NCBI GenBank assembly: GCA_947589095.1 | Contig: CANQBX010000016.1 | Location: 1 to 64,000 of the forward strand | DNA length: 64,000 bases | Direction of reading: 5' to 3' | Source: an uncultured Lachnospiraceae bacterium | GTDB lineage: Bacteria > Bacillota > Clostridia > Lachnospirales > Lachnospiraceae | In this document: piece after piece, positions 23,593 to 32,330 of the stretch | How the letters are laid out: every line of letters begins with the position of its first letter | How positions within the stretch are numbered: position 1 is the stretch's first letter | Notes under the pieces: model-generated | Seen by the model: the letters and a program-made list of their open reading frames with translations, nothing else | What the model was told of the DNA's origin: nothing | The model's database searches: none | Made by a program: the position numbers and the translations under genes

Positions 23593-26500
23593 ATGAGGAG
23601 TGTGAGAAGAAAGCTGTCGCTTCTGCTGGTTATGGCGATGGTACTGGTCTCCTGCCTGAATCCGGAGATGACGGCCAGAGCGGAGACAGACGGCAGCGGG
23701 CAGATCGGTACGCTTATCGGCGAGACAATCGACGGAGAAACCGGTGAACCGGGAGAAGACAGCAGGGGAAATACGGACGAAGAAATGAACAGCATACCAG
23801 AAGCGACCGGGTCGAACGCAATCGATCCGTCGCAGATACCGGCGGTGACGTCATTGCTGCCGGTGCATGAAGAGAGGGCGTATCTGTTTCTGAGTCAAAT
23901 GTCGGATGAAGAACTGAAGGCTGTGAAGATCAGTTATATTCTGAGTCATTTAGTGAGTGATTCTTATGACAGGACACCGATAGAGGTCGATTATACAGGC
24001 AAGAAGATTATGGTGAATCTGTATTCGAACAGTGATCCGTCCAGTGAAGAGGAATCGACGCGATATCATCTTTCGGACGAGTATATTGAGATGACGGATG
24101 ATGAGACGGTAGATCTGTCTGTAATTAGAAGAAATCTCTATACATATTATACACTGGAAATCATGATTGGCAGCGGTGAACAGTTGGATTATGAGGCTGT
24201 CAGGTACCGGATCAACGTTGTACTGGAGAACGAATTTTATGTGGATAACAGCTATACAGTATATGGCGATGCGGATAAGACGGGGCTAATCGCTGCGGAG
24301 CGCACCGAGGAGATAAAACTGGATGGAGTGGAAAATGTAGATATTCCCTCTACTTCTGTGTATTATTATATTCCGGAAGCATCTTACTCTGCAGGTAAAG
24401 AATATGTTTTTGTTCCGGAATCAGAGGTCAACAGTTCCGGAAACATGATTCGTTCGGCACTGTATAAGATGGATGATGTGCTCAGTTATTATCGCGGGGA
24501 AGCGAAGACGCTGGAAGCGGAGAAAGCTCTTTCTGAAGTAAAAGGTACATTTACCCAACCGGAAGAAGGCGCGAAACCGACGTCGGCGGATCTGTACTGT
24601 ATGGTCTATTTCCTCACGCTGGATGATGGTTCGGAATCTGTAATAGCTTATGAGGGACTGCAGTTTATCGTCGCTCCATCCGCAGCCAATCATAGATTGC
24701 CTGCGGGAGCGATTTACTCCTATAAAGATGGCGATATGGAGAAAATTTCGCGTGATAATCCATATCAGGATGAAGGTGAATTATATGCATACCGTCAGAT
24801 AATGTTATCGGCGGAAAAGAATGCTATGACGCTGAACTACTATAATTCGATAGGATATGTTGATTATAGTATGGTGAACGGACATACGGATAAAGAAGAC
24901 TATTATTATGTACTGGACAGTTCGCTGAAGGATAAGGTGAGTAAAGTCGTAGCGGGTAACTATTCTACGGAGGCAGCGGCGCAAAGAGGCGAAGATATAA
25001 CAGCGCAGGTATTCGCGGATGAAAATGCTGCGGCGCCATACGGATATAAGATAAGTTTCAGCGATGAAAATAATCGTCGTTGGAGATATTTCACGTTGAT
25101 ATATAAGGATGGTACAGTATATCGATATGAAATAGAGTTGCTTAACATATCTTCTTCTGCGGTTGCGTATAGCGACGATCCTCTCGTAAATAGCACTGAC
25201 CCCTGGTTTCGTATCAATGGCTGCGAAGAGTCTTATCGGACGTATTGCGTAGAAAATGATAGAGACAGAACACTGGATACCCTGTACGGCTATAAATACC
25301 AAACGGTTTTTGTCAATGATAAAACTGTGGATTTAAGCCAGATCAAACCAACGTTTTGGACAAATTCTGATTCCGGCTATGAAGTGAAGGTAGTCAATAC
25401 AAAAACGCAGGAAGTTCTGAAATCGGGCGAGACAGTACAGGATTTCTCCAACGGACCGGTTCAGTACACAGTCTATGTAGGCGACAGTCATCAGAGGAAT
25501 TATTATGTTCAGTTTGTGAAGAAAGAGGACGGGCCGAAGTTATTTGTAAACTATCCTTCTGATCTGATGGAGGAAGGCAGAACAAAGAGAACCATCTTCC
25601 TGACCGAGTATTTTGAGAACAGGCATGATATTCTGATCGCGAATGTCGGGGATACCGATCTGACGGGACTGAAGGTGGAACTTTCGGATGATGCTCAGAA
25701 TGTGGCTCTGGATGATTATTGGACAGTGAATGGAGAGGCGCATAGTACGCTGAAGGGTTTCGAAGAGAATATTTATTCTGGCCGCAATGACGGTGAACTT
25801 CGGAATTTAGCCAAGGTTCGCCTGGTTCCGAATGGAGAAGGCGAGATTTCCGGTACATTAACGATTTCGGCAGATGGTCAGGAGCCTTATGAAATCGAAC
25901 TCACCGGTTATGCCAGCAACCCGAAAATCGTTACGGCCACATTAAGCAACGCTGTCCGCTATGTACCGTTCTCGAATGTGGTAGCTACCAACAATATGCT
26001 GGATGATAATGAAGTTACATTTAGTATTGAGGACGGAGAGCTTCCGGAAGGTATCGAGCTCCGGCCGCATTCGGGTGAAATCTACGGTGTGCCGAAGGAG
26101 ACCGGCGATTATACATTTACGGTCAAAGCCGACTATAGCCGGGTAGAATTTGTACCTTCCTATACGGAACTGAAGCTGACGGTTCTGGACAATACCAATG
26201 AGAATGTTTATGGCGCAACGGATGAAGGCTATGAGCTGCAGGAGCATATCGGTCAGGACATGGGAAATTATGATTTCTATCTGGCTGAGTCCAGTGATCA
26301 GCTGTTTGTTTCTACCGGCGTAATGGATGAGTTTGATCATAAGGTATTCTTAAATGGTGAAGAACTGGTAGAAGGCGTAGATTATACGGCGGAAAGCGGC
26401 AGCACCAGAATTACGATCAAGAGCCAGACATTTAGCAGTAAAGCCAAGAGGGACGGTAGCGTGAATACGATCGCGGCCGAGTTCAGAAAGAAAGGTGCAG

Positions 26501-27228
26501 TGGGGACCGTAAGTGCCGGTAAAGGTACGCAGACAACGCAGGAGATGAAAGAGACTTCCCAGAACTTCCGTATGTCATCTGCCTCTGGAGGCAGTAGTTC
26601 CGGCAGTTCAGGAAGTTCCGGCAGCATCAGTACTTCGCAGTCCGTGACAGTCCCGAACAGTAACTGGACACAGGACGCGAACGGCTGGCGTCATCAGCTT
26701 GACGACGGTTCCTGGGCGGCCAGCACCTGGCAGCAGCTGACTTATAACGGCCTTACTAACTGGTACTATTTCGGCGCTGACGGCTACATGATGACAGGAT
26801 GGTTCACGGATGCTGACGGACGGAGATATTATCTGAATCCGGTATCAGACGGCACGCAGGGCGCGATGGCTGTCGGCTGGCGCTTCATCGACGGCGAGTG
26901 GTATTATTTCAATACCACGGCCGAGGGTACGGAAGGTTCGCTTACGGACAGCGGCTGGCGCTATCTGGAGTATAACGGCGTCAAAGACTGGTACTATTTT
27001 GACAATCGTCAGATCATGGCCAGCGGCTGGCTCACAGTCGATGGACACAGATATTACCTGAATCCGGTGTCCGATGGCTTCAAGGGCAGGATGCTGACTG
27101 GATGGCAGCAGATCGATGGACAATGGTATTATTTCAACGAGCAGTCTGATGGAACATGTGGAGCCATGATGACAGACACGATGATCGGTGAATACTATGT
27201 AGGTCGCAATGGCGTCTGGGTGCAGTAA
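23593..27228 (+). CDS. secreted wall-binding surface protein (copy 2)
   Basis: This 1,211-residue protein is a paralogue of the one at 18517. It has a signal peptide (MRSVRRK, then LSLLLVMAMVLVSCLNPEMTARA), matching central domains (KKEDGPKLFVNYPSD, HDILIANVGDTDLTGLKVEL), a He_PIG-type domain (SIEDGELPEGIELRPHSGE) and a Ser/Gly linker. The C-terminal choline-binding-type repeats are more numerous than in copy 1 (motifs GWRHQLDDGSW, YYFGADGYMMTGWF and several WYYF blocks). It is visibly more AT-rich than copy 1. Unlike copy 1 it has its own promoter, with the operator pair shared with the Tad operon. The start follows CAGGAGGAAA. Confidence 0.88.
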   Translation: MRSVRRKLSLLLVMAMVLVSCLNPEMTARAETDGSGQIGTLIGETIDGETGEPGEDSRGNTDEEMNSIPEATGSNAIDPSQIPAVTSLLPVHEERAYLFLSQMSDEELKAVKISYILSHLVSDSYDRTPIEVDYTGKKIMVNLYSNSDPSSEEESTRYHLSDEYIEMTDDETVDLSVIRRNLYTYYTLEIMIGSGEQLDYEAVRYRINVVLENEFYVDNSYTVYGDADKTGLIAAERTEEIKLDGVENVDIPSTSVYYYIPEASYSAGKEYVFVPESEVNSSGNMIRSALYKMDDVLSYYRGEAKTLEAEKALSEVKGTFTQPEEGAKPTSADLYCMVYFLTLDDGSESVIAYEGLQFIVAPSAANHRLPAGAIYSYKDGDMEKISRDNPYQDEGELYAYRQIMLSAEKNAMTLNYYNSIGYVDYSMVNGHTDKEDYYYVLDSSLKDKVSKVVAGNYSTEAAAQRGEDITAQVFADENAAAPYGYKISFSDENNRRWRYFTLIYKDGTVYRYEIELLNISSSAVAYSDDPLVNSTDPWFRINGCEESYRTYCVENDRDRTLDTLYGYKYQTVFVNDKTVDLSQIKPTFWTNSDSGYEVKVVNTKTQEVLKSGETVQDFSNGPVQYTVYVGDSHQRNYYVQFVKKEDGPKLFVNYPSDLMEEGRTKRTIFLTEYFENRHDILIANVGDTDLTGLKVELSDDAQNVALDDYWTVNGEAHSTLKGFEENIYSGRNDGELRNLAKVRLVPNGEGEISGTLTISADGQEPYEIELTGYASNPKIVTATLSNAVRYVPFSNVVATNNMLDDNEVTFSIEDGELPEGIELRPHSGEIYGVPKETGDYTFTVKADYSRVEFVPSYTELKLTVLDNTNENVYGATDEGYELQEHIGQDMGNYDFYLAESSDQLFVSTGVMDEFDHKVFLNGEELVEGVDYTAESGSTRITIKSQTFSSKAKRDGSVNTIAAEFRKKGAVGTVSAGKGTQTTQEMKETSQNFRMSSASGGSSSGSSGSSGSISTSQSVTVPNSNWTQDANGWRHQLDDGSWAASTWQQLTYNGLTNWYYFGADGYMMTGWFTDADGRRYYLNPVSDGTQGAMAVGWRFIDGEWYYFNTTAEGTEGSLTDSGWRYLEYNGVKDWYYFDNRQIMASGWLTVDGHRYYLNPVSDGFKGRMLTGWQQIDGQWYYFNEQSDGTCGAMMTDTMIGEYYVGRNGVWVQ

Positions 27229-27336
27229 AGATCTTGTGCAGATCGCGGCGGCATCTGAGTGCGGCGAAGATTTTGTACAGGGAGCAACGGTGCCCGAGTG
27301 CAGTAAAGATTTTGCGCAGAGCGCGGCGATTCGGAA
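27220..27336 (+). repeat. three 39-bp tandem repeat units
   Basis: Units start at 27220, 27259 and 27298, each GTGCRGYRAAGATYTTG-like. The first unit includes the last two codons and stop of the wall-binding gene, so the array extends from coding into non-coding DNA. Confidence 0.8.
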
Positions 27337-27354
27337 GCTGTAAAAGATGAAATG

Positions 27355-27400
27355 AGAGGGTATTCCTGAAATGATTCGAGGATACCCTCTGCTTTCGTTT
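27355..27400 (+). terminator. terminator after wall-binding protein copy 2
   Basis: AGAGGGTAT pairs with ATACCCTCT, extended by CCT/AGG around a bulge, followed by GCTTTCGTTT. Confidence 0.7.
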
Positions 27401-27435
27401 ATGATTCTTTTACCGCGTAATTCGAAGGTTGGACT

Positions 27436-27783
27436 GGCGCAAAAAATCATTGCGTTGGGGAGCATGAATGTAGTGTAATAGAAGCTGGAAAATGTGACGG
27501 GAAACTTGCGGATTCGGTGCTGGATGTCATCATCCGAGCCAATGAAAAGACGGCGGAGCTGCTGGAAGGAGGAGAAGAGATTAGCGGAGCGTTGCTGGAG
27601 CTTATGGAGCCGGTGATACGGAAAGAAGAAGCCAAAAGCCAGGGATTCGGACAGGGGATTCGCGGAACGGTCAGCATTCTTCGGAATATGAAAATTGATG
27701 ACTGTGAGATAAAAAGCGGGATTATGGAGCAATATCATTTGACTGAGAAAGCCGCGGAAGAATATATGTGTTCTGAGCAGTAA
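27436..27783 (+). pseudogene. internally deleted copy of the PD-(D/E)XK-like gene
   Basis: The first 50 bases (27436-27485) match the upstream region of the intact copy (22393-22442) without gaps. The sequence then jumps to the equivalent of about base 23055 of the intact copy and continues to the stop codon (KTAELLEGGEEISGALLELM, EEYMCSEQ). About 614 bases, including the start codon and the nuclease-like motifs, are missing. The joint shows a shared AGC. The promoter is also decayed. A GTG at 27517 is open to the end, but no ribosome binding site supports it. Confidence 0.82.
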
Positions 27784-27918
27784 AACCGCTTATTTACAAT
27801 GGCGATATGTCCGGCATGCCGGCACCATGCGCGTATTTATGTGTCCGGCAAGAAGAGCAGCATAAGACAATATGTGTTATGCAGCACGGAAAAATAAAAT
27901 ACGAAATGCAGCACAAAA

Positions 27919-27953
27919 AAGAAAAAGTCCCGTTATTGGGACCTTTTCTTTTT
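27919..27953 (-). terminator. terminator of tRNA-Leu(CAG)
   Basis: GTCCC and GGGAC enclose a six-base loop and are flanked by A-rich and T-rich runs on both sides, so it can work in either direction. It lies directly after the 3' end of the tRNA on the minus strand. Confidence 0.8.
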
Positions 27954-27955
27954 CA

Positions 27956-28039
27956 TGCAGAAGATGGGAGTCGAACCCACAAGGTATTGCTACCACACGG
28001 ACCTGAACCGTGCGCGTCTGCCAATTCCGCCACTTCTGC
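27956..28039 (-). tRNA. tRNA-Leu (anticodon CAG)
   Basis: On the minus strand the acceptor arm GCAGAAG pairs with CTTCTGC. GGAATTGGCAGAC forms the leucine-type D arm, CACGG/CCGTG encloses the loop TTCAGGT with anticodon CAG, and there is a long variable arm and a GGTTCGACTCC T loop. CCA is not encoded. A near-consensus promoter and a terminator flank it. Confidence 0.95.
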
Positions 28040-28052
28040 AAGAACAATAGGG

Positions 28053-28081
28053 ATTATAACCCACTTTCATGCATCTGTCAA
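28053..28081 (-). promoter_or_regulatory. promoter of tRNA-Leu(CAG)
   Basis: On the minus strand a perfect TTGACA, a 17-base spacer and a perfect TATAAT precede the tRNA. This is the only fully consensus promoter seen in the window. Confidence 0.9.
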
Positions 28082-28143
28082 CACTTTTTTCAAAAAAATG
28101 CAGATGCGGGCGGACGGCATTAGGCAGACGCGGCCGGGAGGGA

Positions 28144-28578
28144 TCAATTCACCCGCGCTTTCTCCACCGCCGTTCCGATGGCGCCGAGCACCGCCTGGGA
28201 GGTATACCGGGTCTCCATGGAGTAGGAGAGATCCTCCAGGGACTGGCTGCGCAGGATCTGCTCCGCCAGATCGTTCATGACCGGCTGCATCAGCGGGTAC
28301 ATAGTGGCGACGGACTCATCCAGAGAGACGAAGGAGATGGAATTGATCCGCTCCGCGTCCACGGCCACCTCGACGTTTACATTCTGATTCCCCACGGTCA
28401 GGGACGCGGTATAGACGCCGGGGACGAACGTGGCGGAGGAGGAGGAGACGGTCTCTTCGTGTTTGGGCCGGAACATGATCATGAGCAGAGTGACGAGCAG
28501 TATTGCAAACCCGATAAAGATAGCGGTGTAGACGATCTCCTTCATTTTCAGTACGACAATTTTGGTTTTGGAGCTCAT
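28144..28578 (-). CDS. membrane-anchored FMN-binding-like protein
   Basis: This 144-residue protein has one N-terminal span (residues 16-36, VYTAIFIGFAILLVTLLMIMF) and a domain predicted to be outside the membrane that resembles FMN_bind: GVYTASLTVGNQNVNVEVAVD, INSISFVS and the end TSQAVLGAIGTAVEKA. In true FMN_bind proteins an SGAT motif just before TS carries covalent FMN. Here that position reads METRYTSQ, so flavin attachment is doubtful. It is transcribed away from addB, and its role is unknown. The fold assignment is an inference from the pattern only. Confidence 0.5.
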   Translation of the reverse strand: MSSKTKIVVLKMKEIVYTAIFIGFAILLVTLLMIMFRPKHEETVSSSSATFVPGVYTASLTVGNQNVNVEVAVDAERINSISFVSLDESVATMYPLMQPVMNDLAEQILRSQSLEDLSYSMETRYTSQAVLGAIGTAVEKARVN

Positions 28579-28745
28579 GGCAGACCTCCGGGAAATGGAT
28601 TTGCTACAATGTATTACGGCGCTTCGGAAAATATGCCGGGAGGCAAAAGAATGAAAAAGGAATGGCGGCGCGGCGTCAACTGATGTATAATATAAGAAAT
28701 CCGGTCCGCGGCGCGTTTGCGGCGGACGAAAATCAGGGAGGTCCT

Positions 28746-31700
28746 ATGTCGCTTCAGTTCATAATCGGCAGCTCCGGCTCCGGCAAGACGCACAGATTAT
28801 ATCAGGATCTGATCGGGAGGTCCATGCGCGAACCCCGGTCTTCTTTTATTGCCATCGTTCCGGAGCAGTTTACAATGCAGACGCAGAAGCAGATTGTAAC
28901 CATGCATCCGGATCACGGAACCATGAACATCGACGTTGTCAGCTTCAACCGGCTGGCGTACCGGGTGTTTGAGGAGCTGGCGGTGGAGCACCCGGCGGTG
29001 CTGGACGACATGGGCAAATCCATGGTGCTTCGGAAGGCGGCGGCGGAACAGAGGAAGAATCTGCAGCTTTACGGAGGACATCTGAACCAGACCGGCTTTA
29101 TCAATCAGCTGAAATCCATGCTGTCGGAATTGTATCAGTACGGGATCCGGCCGGAGGAGCTGGAGGAGGTGGCGGAGCGGGCGGAGAGCGCGCTTCTCAG
29201 GGCAAAATGCGGGGATCTGGCGGTGATGTTCCGGGCCTTTCAGAGGGAGATCGACCGCCGGTTCATTACGGCGGAGGAGATTCTGGACGTACTCTGCCGC
29301 GTGCTTCCGGAGTCGGGGCTGATTCAGCGCAGCGTGATCACGCTGGACGGTTACACGGGATTTACGCCGGTGCAGTACCGGCTCCTTGAATTGATGATGA
29401 TCCACGCGCGGCAGGTGATCGTGACGGTCGGCATGGATCCGGCGGCCGGTCCGTATCGGCGCGGGAGATACCAGAATCTGTTCTACATGGGAAAGGAAAT
29501 GATCGCAAAGCTTACGGAGCTGGCGGCAGAGCATGGGATAGAAAGAGATGAGGACGTGCTGCTGGGAATGCCGGGGGCGGGAACGGACGGAGAGATCTTA
29601 TACAGATTCCGGCGCAGTCCGTCCATCGCATATATTGAGAAGCATCTTTACCGTTACGACGGCCCGGCGGACTGGGAGCCGCGGGAGACGGAGGTCTGGC
29701 AGGCGTCCGGACCGTCGGACGAGATGGCGGCGGTGGCGTCGCGGATCTGCGGGCTGGTGCGCCGGGAGGGCGTCCGGTACCGGGAGATCGCTGTGATCAC
29801 CGGAGATCTGGCCGGATACCGGCATGAGATCGTCAGCCGTTTCCAGGCGGAAGGGATTCCGTTTTTCATGGATAGCAAGAAGAGTATTCTTGAAAACGCC
29901 ATGGTGGAGTTTATCCGCGCCGGGTTGGATGCGGTGCGGCGGGATTTTGATTATGAAAGCGTGTTCCGGTATCTGAAGACGGGCCTGGCGGCAGAGACGC
30001 CGGGAGAGCGGGACGATACGGAAGAGCTGGACCGCCTGGAGAATTACTGCGTGGCGCTGGGGATCCGCGGCTTTAAGCGGTGGAGCGAGACCTGGGAGTA
30101 TACGTACCGGGGTGCGAAGAATCTGAATCTGGATCAGCTGAACGTCTTCCGGCAGGAGATCTTAAAACCGATGGCCGCGCTCAGGGAAGCCATGCGGCGG
30201 GAAGACCGGACGGTGCGGAGCATGAACGAGGCGGTGAAGGCATGGCTTACGGCGTGCCGCGTGGAGGAAAAGCTTGACCGCTGCCGGAAGGATTTTGAGA
30301 AAAACGGAGAGTTCGCGTTGGCGAAGGAGTATGAGCAGATCTACGAGAGAGTGACGGAGCTTTTCGACAGGCTGACGGGGCTTTTAGGGGATGAGAAGCT
30401 GAGCCTGAAGGAATATACGGAGATTCTGGACGCCGGCTTTGCGGAGATCCGGGTGGGCGTGATCCCCGCTACGGCAGATCGGGTGACGGTCGGCGATATC
30501 ACAAGAACCAGGCTGGATCAGATCCGTGTGCTGTTCTTTGTCGGCGTCAATGAGGGCGTGGTTCCGTCCAGGAAGGATGCGCAGAGTCTCCTTACGGATA
30601 TGGACCGGGAGGTATTTAAACGCTTCCGGGTCCAGCTGGCGCCTACGTCGAAGGAGGACAGCTTTAACCAGCGGTATTATCTGTATCTGCTGCTGACGAA
30701 GCCGTCGGAAAAGCTGATCCTTTCCTATTCCCTGCTGGACGCGGCCGGAAAGAGCCGCAGACCGTCCGGGCTGATCGGGGAGCTTTGCCGGATGTTTCCG
30801 CGCCTCGCCGTGCGGGAGACGCAGTATGATTCGGGAGAGATCGTGTCCAGGACGGCCGGAAAAGAGCTTCTGATCCGCGGGCTGCGGGAGTACGCGGCGG
30901 GAGAGCGGGACAGGACAATGACGGCCGGGGCGCGTTTCCTCGCGCTGTACCGGTGGTTCGCCGCGGATCCGGAATATTCCGGGCTGGTAGAGAAACTGAC
31001 GGACGCGGCGTTCTATTCCTATGATAAGCGGGGCGTCAGCAAGGCGGCGGCCCGGGCTCTGTACGGACAGGTGATGCAGGGCAGCGTTACGAGGCTGGAG
31101 CAGTATGCGGCCTGCGCTTACGCCCATTTCCTGAATTACGGGCTGGAGCTTATGGAGAGGCAGGAGTACCGGATCGCCGCGGTGGATATGGGCAATCTGT
31201 TCCACAGCTCCATCGACCTCTGCTTTAAGGAAATGGACGCGCGCGGGATCAAGGCGGTCCGGATGGATGAGGAGCAGAGGAAGGCGCTGGTGCGGGAATG
31301 CGTCGCGAAGGTGACGTCGGAATACGGCAGTTCGATCTTCCTGGATTCCGCCCGCAACCGGTATCTGGCGGACCGGATCGGGAAGATGACGGAGCGGACG
31401 ATCTGGGCGCTTACGGAGCAGCTTCGGAAGGGGGACTTCGAACCGGCGGGATACGAGGTGTCATTTTCCGCCATCGACGATCTGAAGGCCATGAAGATCC
31501 GCCTTTCGGACGAGGAGGCGCTGCATCTTCGGGGACGCATCGACCGGCTGGATCTGTGCGAGGACGGGCAGCGGGTATATGTGAAGATCATTGACTACAA
31601 ATCGGGCGGGACTCAGTTCGATCTGGCGGCGGTGTATTACGGCCTGCAGCTGCAGCTGGTGGTCTATATGGACGCCGTAATGGAACTGACGGAGCGCAGC

Positions 31701-32330
31701 CATCCGGGGAAGAACGTGGTGCCCGCGGGTATTTTCTATTACAATATCAAGGACCCGCTGATCGAGAGGGATGCGGGACAGACGCCGGAGAATGTGGAAG
31801 ACGAGATCTTAAAGCAGCTGCGGATGAACGGGCTGGTCAACAGCGATCTGGAGGCCATCCGTCATCTGGACAGACAGATCCGGGAGAAATCCGACGTGAT
31901 CCCGGTGGCGATGAAGGATGGTCTGATCCGGGAGAGCCAGTCGTCGGTGGCGGGAAGCAGGCGATTCGAGGTGCTGCGGCGCTATGTGCGCGGGCAGCTA
32001 GAGAAGGACGGCCGGGAGATCTTAAGCGGGCGGATCGGGGCGGAGCCGCAGAAGGACGGCGGGCATACGGCCTGTGATTACTGCCCGTATCATGGAGTCT
32101 GCGGCTTTGACACCCGGATCGCCGGGTACCGGTACCGGAGATTCGCGCCGGTAGACGCGCAGCAGGTGTGGGAGAAAATGGAGGAGGCCTGCGGCGGAAA
32201 TGGGCCGTCGGGCGGCGAAGCGGAGCAGGATACGCGGAAAAATGGGCCGTCGGGTAGCGAAGCAATGGAAAATACGCGGAAAGGAGGCGCGGCGGATGCA
32301 GTGGACGGAGAAACAGAAGCAGGTTATTGA
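28746..32330 (+). CDS. addB: ATP-dependent helicase/nuclease subunit B (AddB)
   Basis: This 1,194-residue protein is the AddB half of the AddAB double-strand-break repair complex. The Walker A motif is at the N-terminus (IIGSSGSGKTHRL), followed by VPEQFTMQTQ. The C-terminal nuclease domain has GRIDRLD and IIDYKSGG. The iron-sulphur cysteines are visible: one in YAACAYAHF and three in CDYCPYHGVCGF. The ATG at 28746 follows GGGAGG. The last 50 residues carry a 14-residue tandem repeat (NGPSGGEAEQDTRK and NGPSGSEAMENTRK) not expected in the family. The gene overlaps addA by 35 bases. Confidence 0.95.
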   Translation: MSLQFIIGSSGSGKTHRLYQDLIGRSMREPRSSFIAIVPEQFTMQTQKQIVTMHPDHGTMNIDVVSFNRLAYRVFEELAVEHPAVLDDMGKSMVLRKAAAEQRKNLQLYGGHLNQTGFINQLKSMLSELYQYGIRPEELEEVAERAESALLRAKCGDLAVMFRAFQREIDRRFITAEEILDVLCRVLPESGLIQRSVITLDGYTGFTPVQYRLLELMMIHARQVIVTVGMDPAAGPYRRGRYQNLFYMGKEMIAKLTELAAEHGIERDEDVLLGMPGAGTDGEILYRFRRSPSIAYIEKHLYRYDGPADWEPRETEVWQASGPSDEMAAVASRICGLVRREGVRYREIAVITGDLAGYRHEIVSRFQAEGIPFFMDSKKSILENAMVEFIRAGLDAVRRDFDYESVFRYLKTGLAAETPGERDDTEELDRLENYCVALGIRGFKRWSETWEYTYRGAKNLNLDQLNVFRQEILKPMAALREAMRREDRTVRSMNEAVKAWLTACRVEEKLDRCRKDFEKNGEFALAKEYEQIYERVTELFDRLTGLLGDEKLSLKEYTEILDAGFAEIRVGVIPATADRVTVGDITRTRLDQIRVLFFVGVNEGVVPSRKDAQSLLTDMDREVFKRFRVQLAPTSKEDSFNQRYYLYLLLTKPSEKLILSYSLLDAAGKSRRPSGLIGELCRMFPRLAVRETQYDSGEIVSRTAGKELLIRGLREYAAGERDRTMTAGARFLALYRWFAADPEYSGLVEKLTDAAFYSYDKRGVSKAAARALYGQVMQGSVTRLEQYAACAYAHFLNYGLELMERQEYRIAAVDMGNLFHSSIDLCFKEMDARGIKAVRMDEEQRKALVRECVAKVTSEYGSSIFLDSARNRYLADRIGKMTERTIWALTEQLRKGDFEPAGYEVSFSAIDDLKAMKIRLSDEEALHLRGRIDRLDLCEDGQRVYVKIIDYKSGGTQFDLAAVYYGLQLQLVVYMDAVMELTERSHPGKNVVPAGIFYYNIKDPLIERDAGQTPENVEDEILKQLRMNGLVNSDLEAIRHLDRQIREKSDVIPVAMKDGLIRESQSSVAGSRRFEVLRRYVRGQLEKDGREILSGRIGAEPQKDGGHTACDYCPYHGVCGFDTRIAGYRYRRFAPVDAQQVWEKMEEACGGNGPSGGEAEQDTRKNGPSGSEAMENTRKGGAADAVDGETEAGY
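32199..32282 (+). repeat. 42-bp minisatellite at the 3' end of addB
   Basis: Two units, 32199-32240 and 32241-32282, are in frame and encode 14 residues each. The addA ribosome binding site follows directly. Confidence 0.8.

Noticed and set aside
18517-27228. Sortase-anchored substrates for the class B sortase
   Set aside because: Both surface proteins end in choline-binding-type repeats and lack a sorting motif, hydrophobic tail and basic end.
22048-27336. Possible CRISPR arrays
   Set aside because: The repeats have no unique spacers between them, only two or three units, and no cas genes are in the window.
26845-27738. Minus-strand open frame with a 13-residue repeat
   Set aside because: The repeat is the reverse reading of the 39-bp tandem DNA repeat; the rest lies opposite the surface-protein gene and the nuclease remnant.
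28651-28683. Ten-codon frame with a good ribosome binding site before addB
   Set aside because: It could be a leader peptide, but there is no attenuator structure or regulatory codon run, so it is not annotated.
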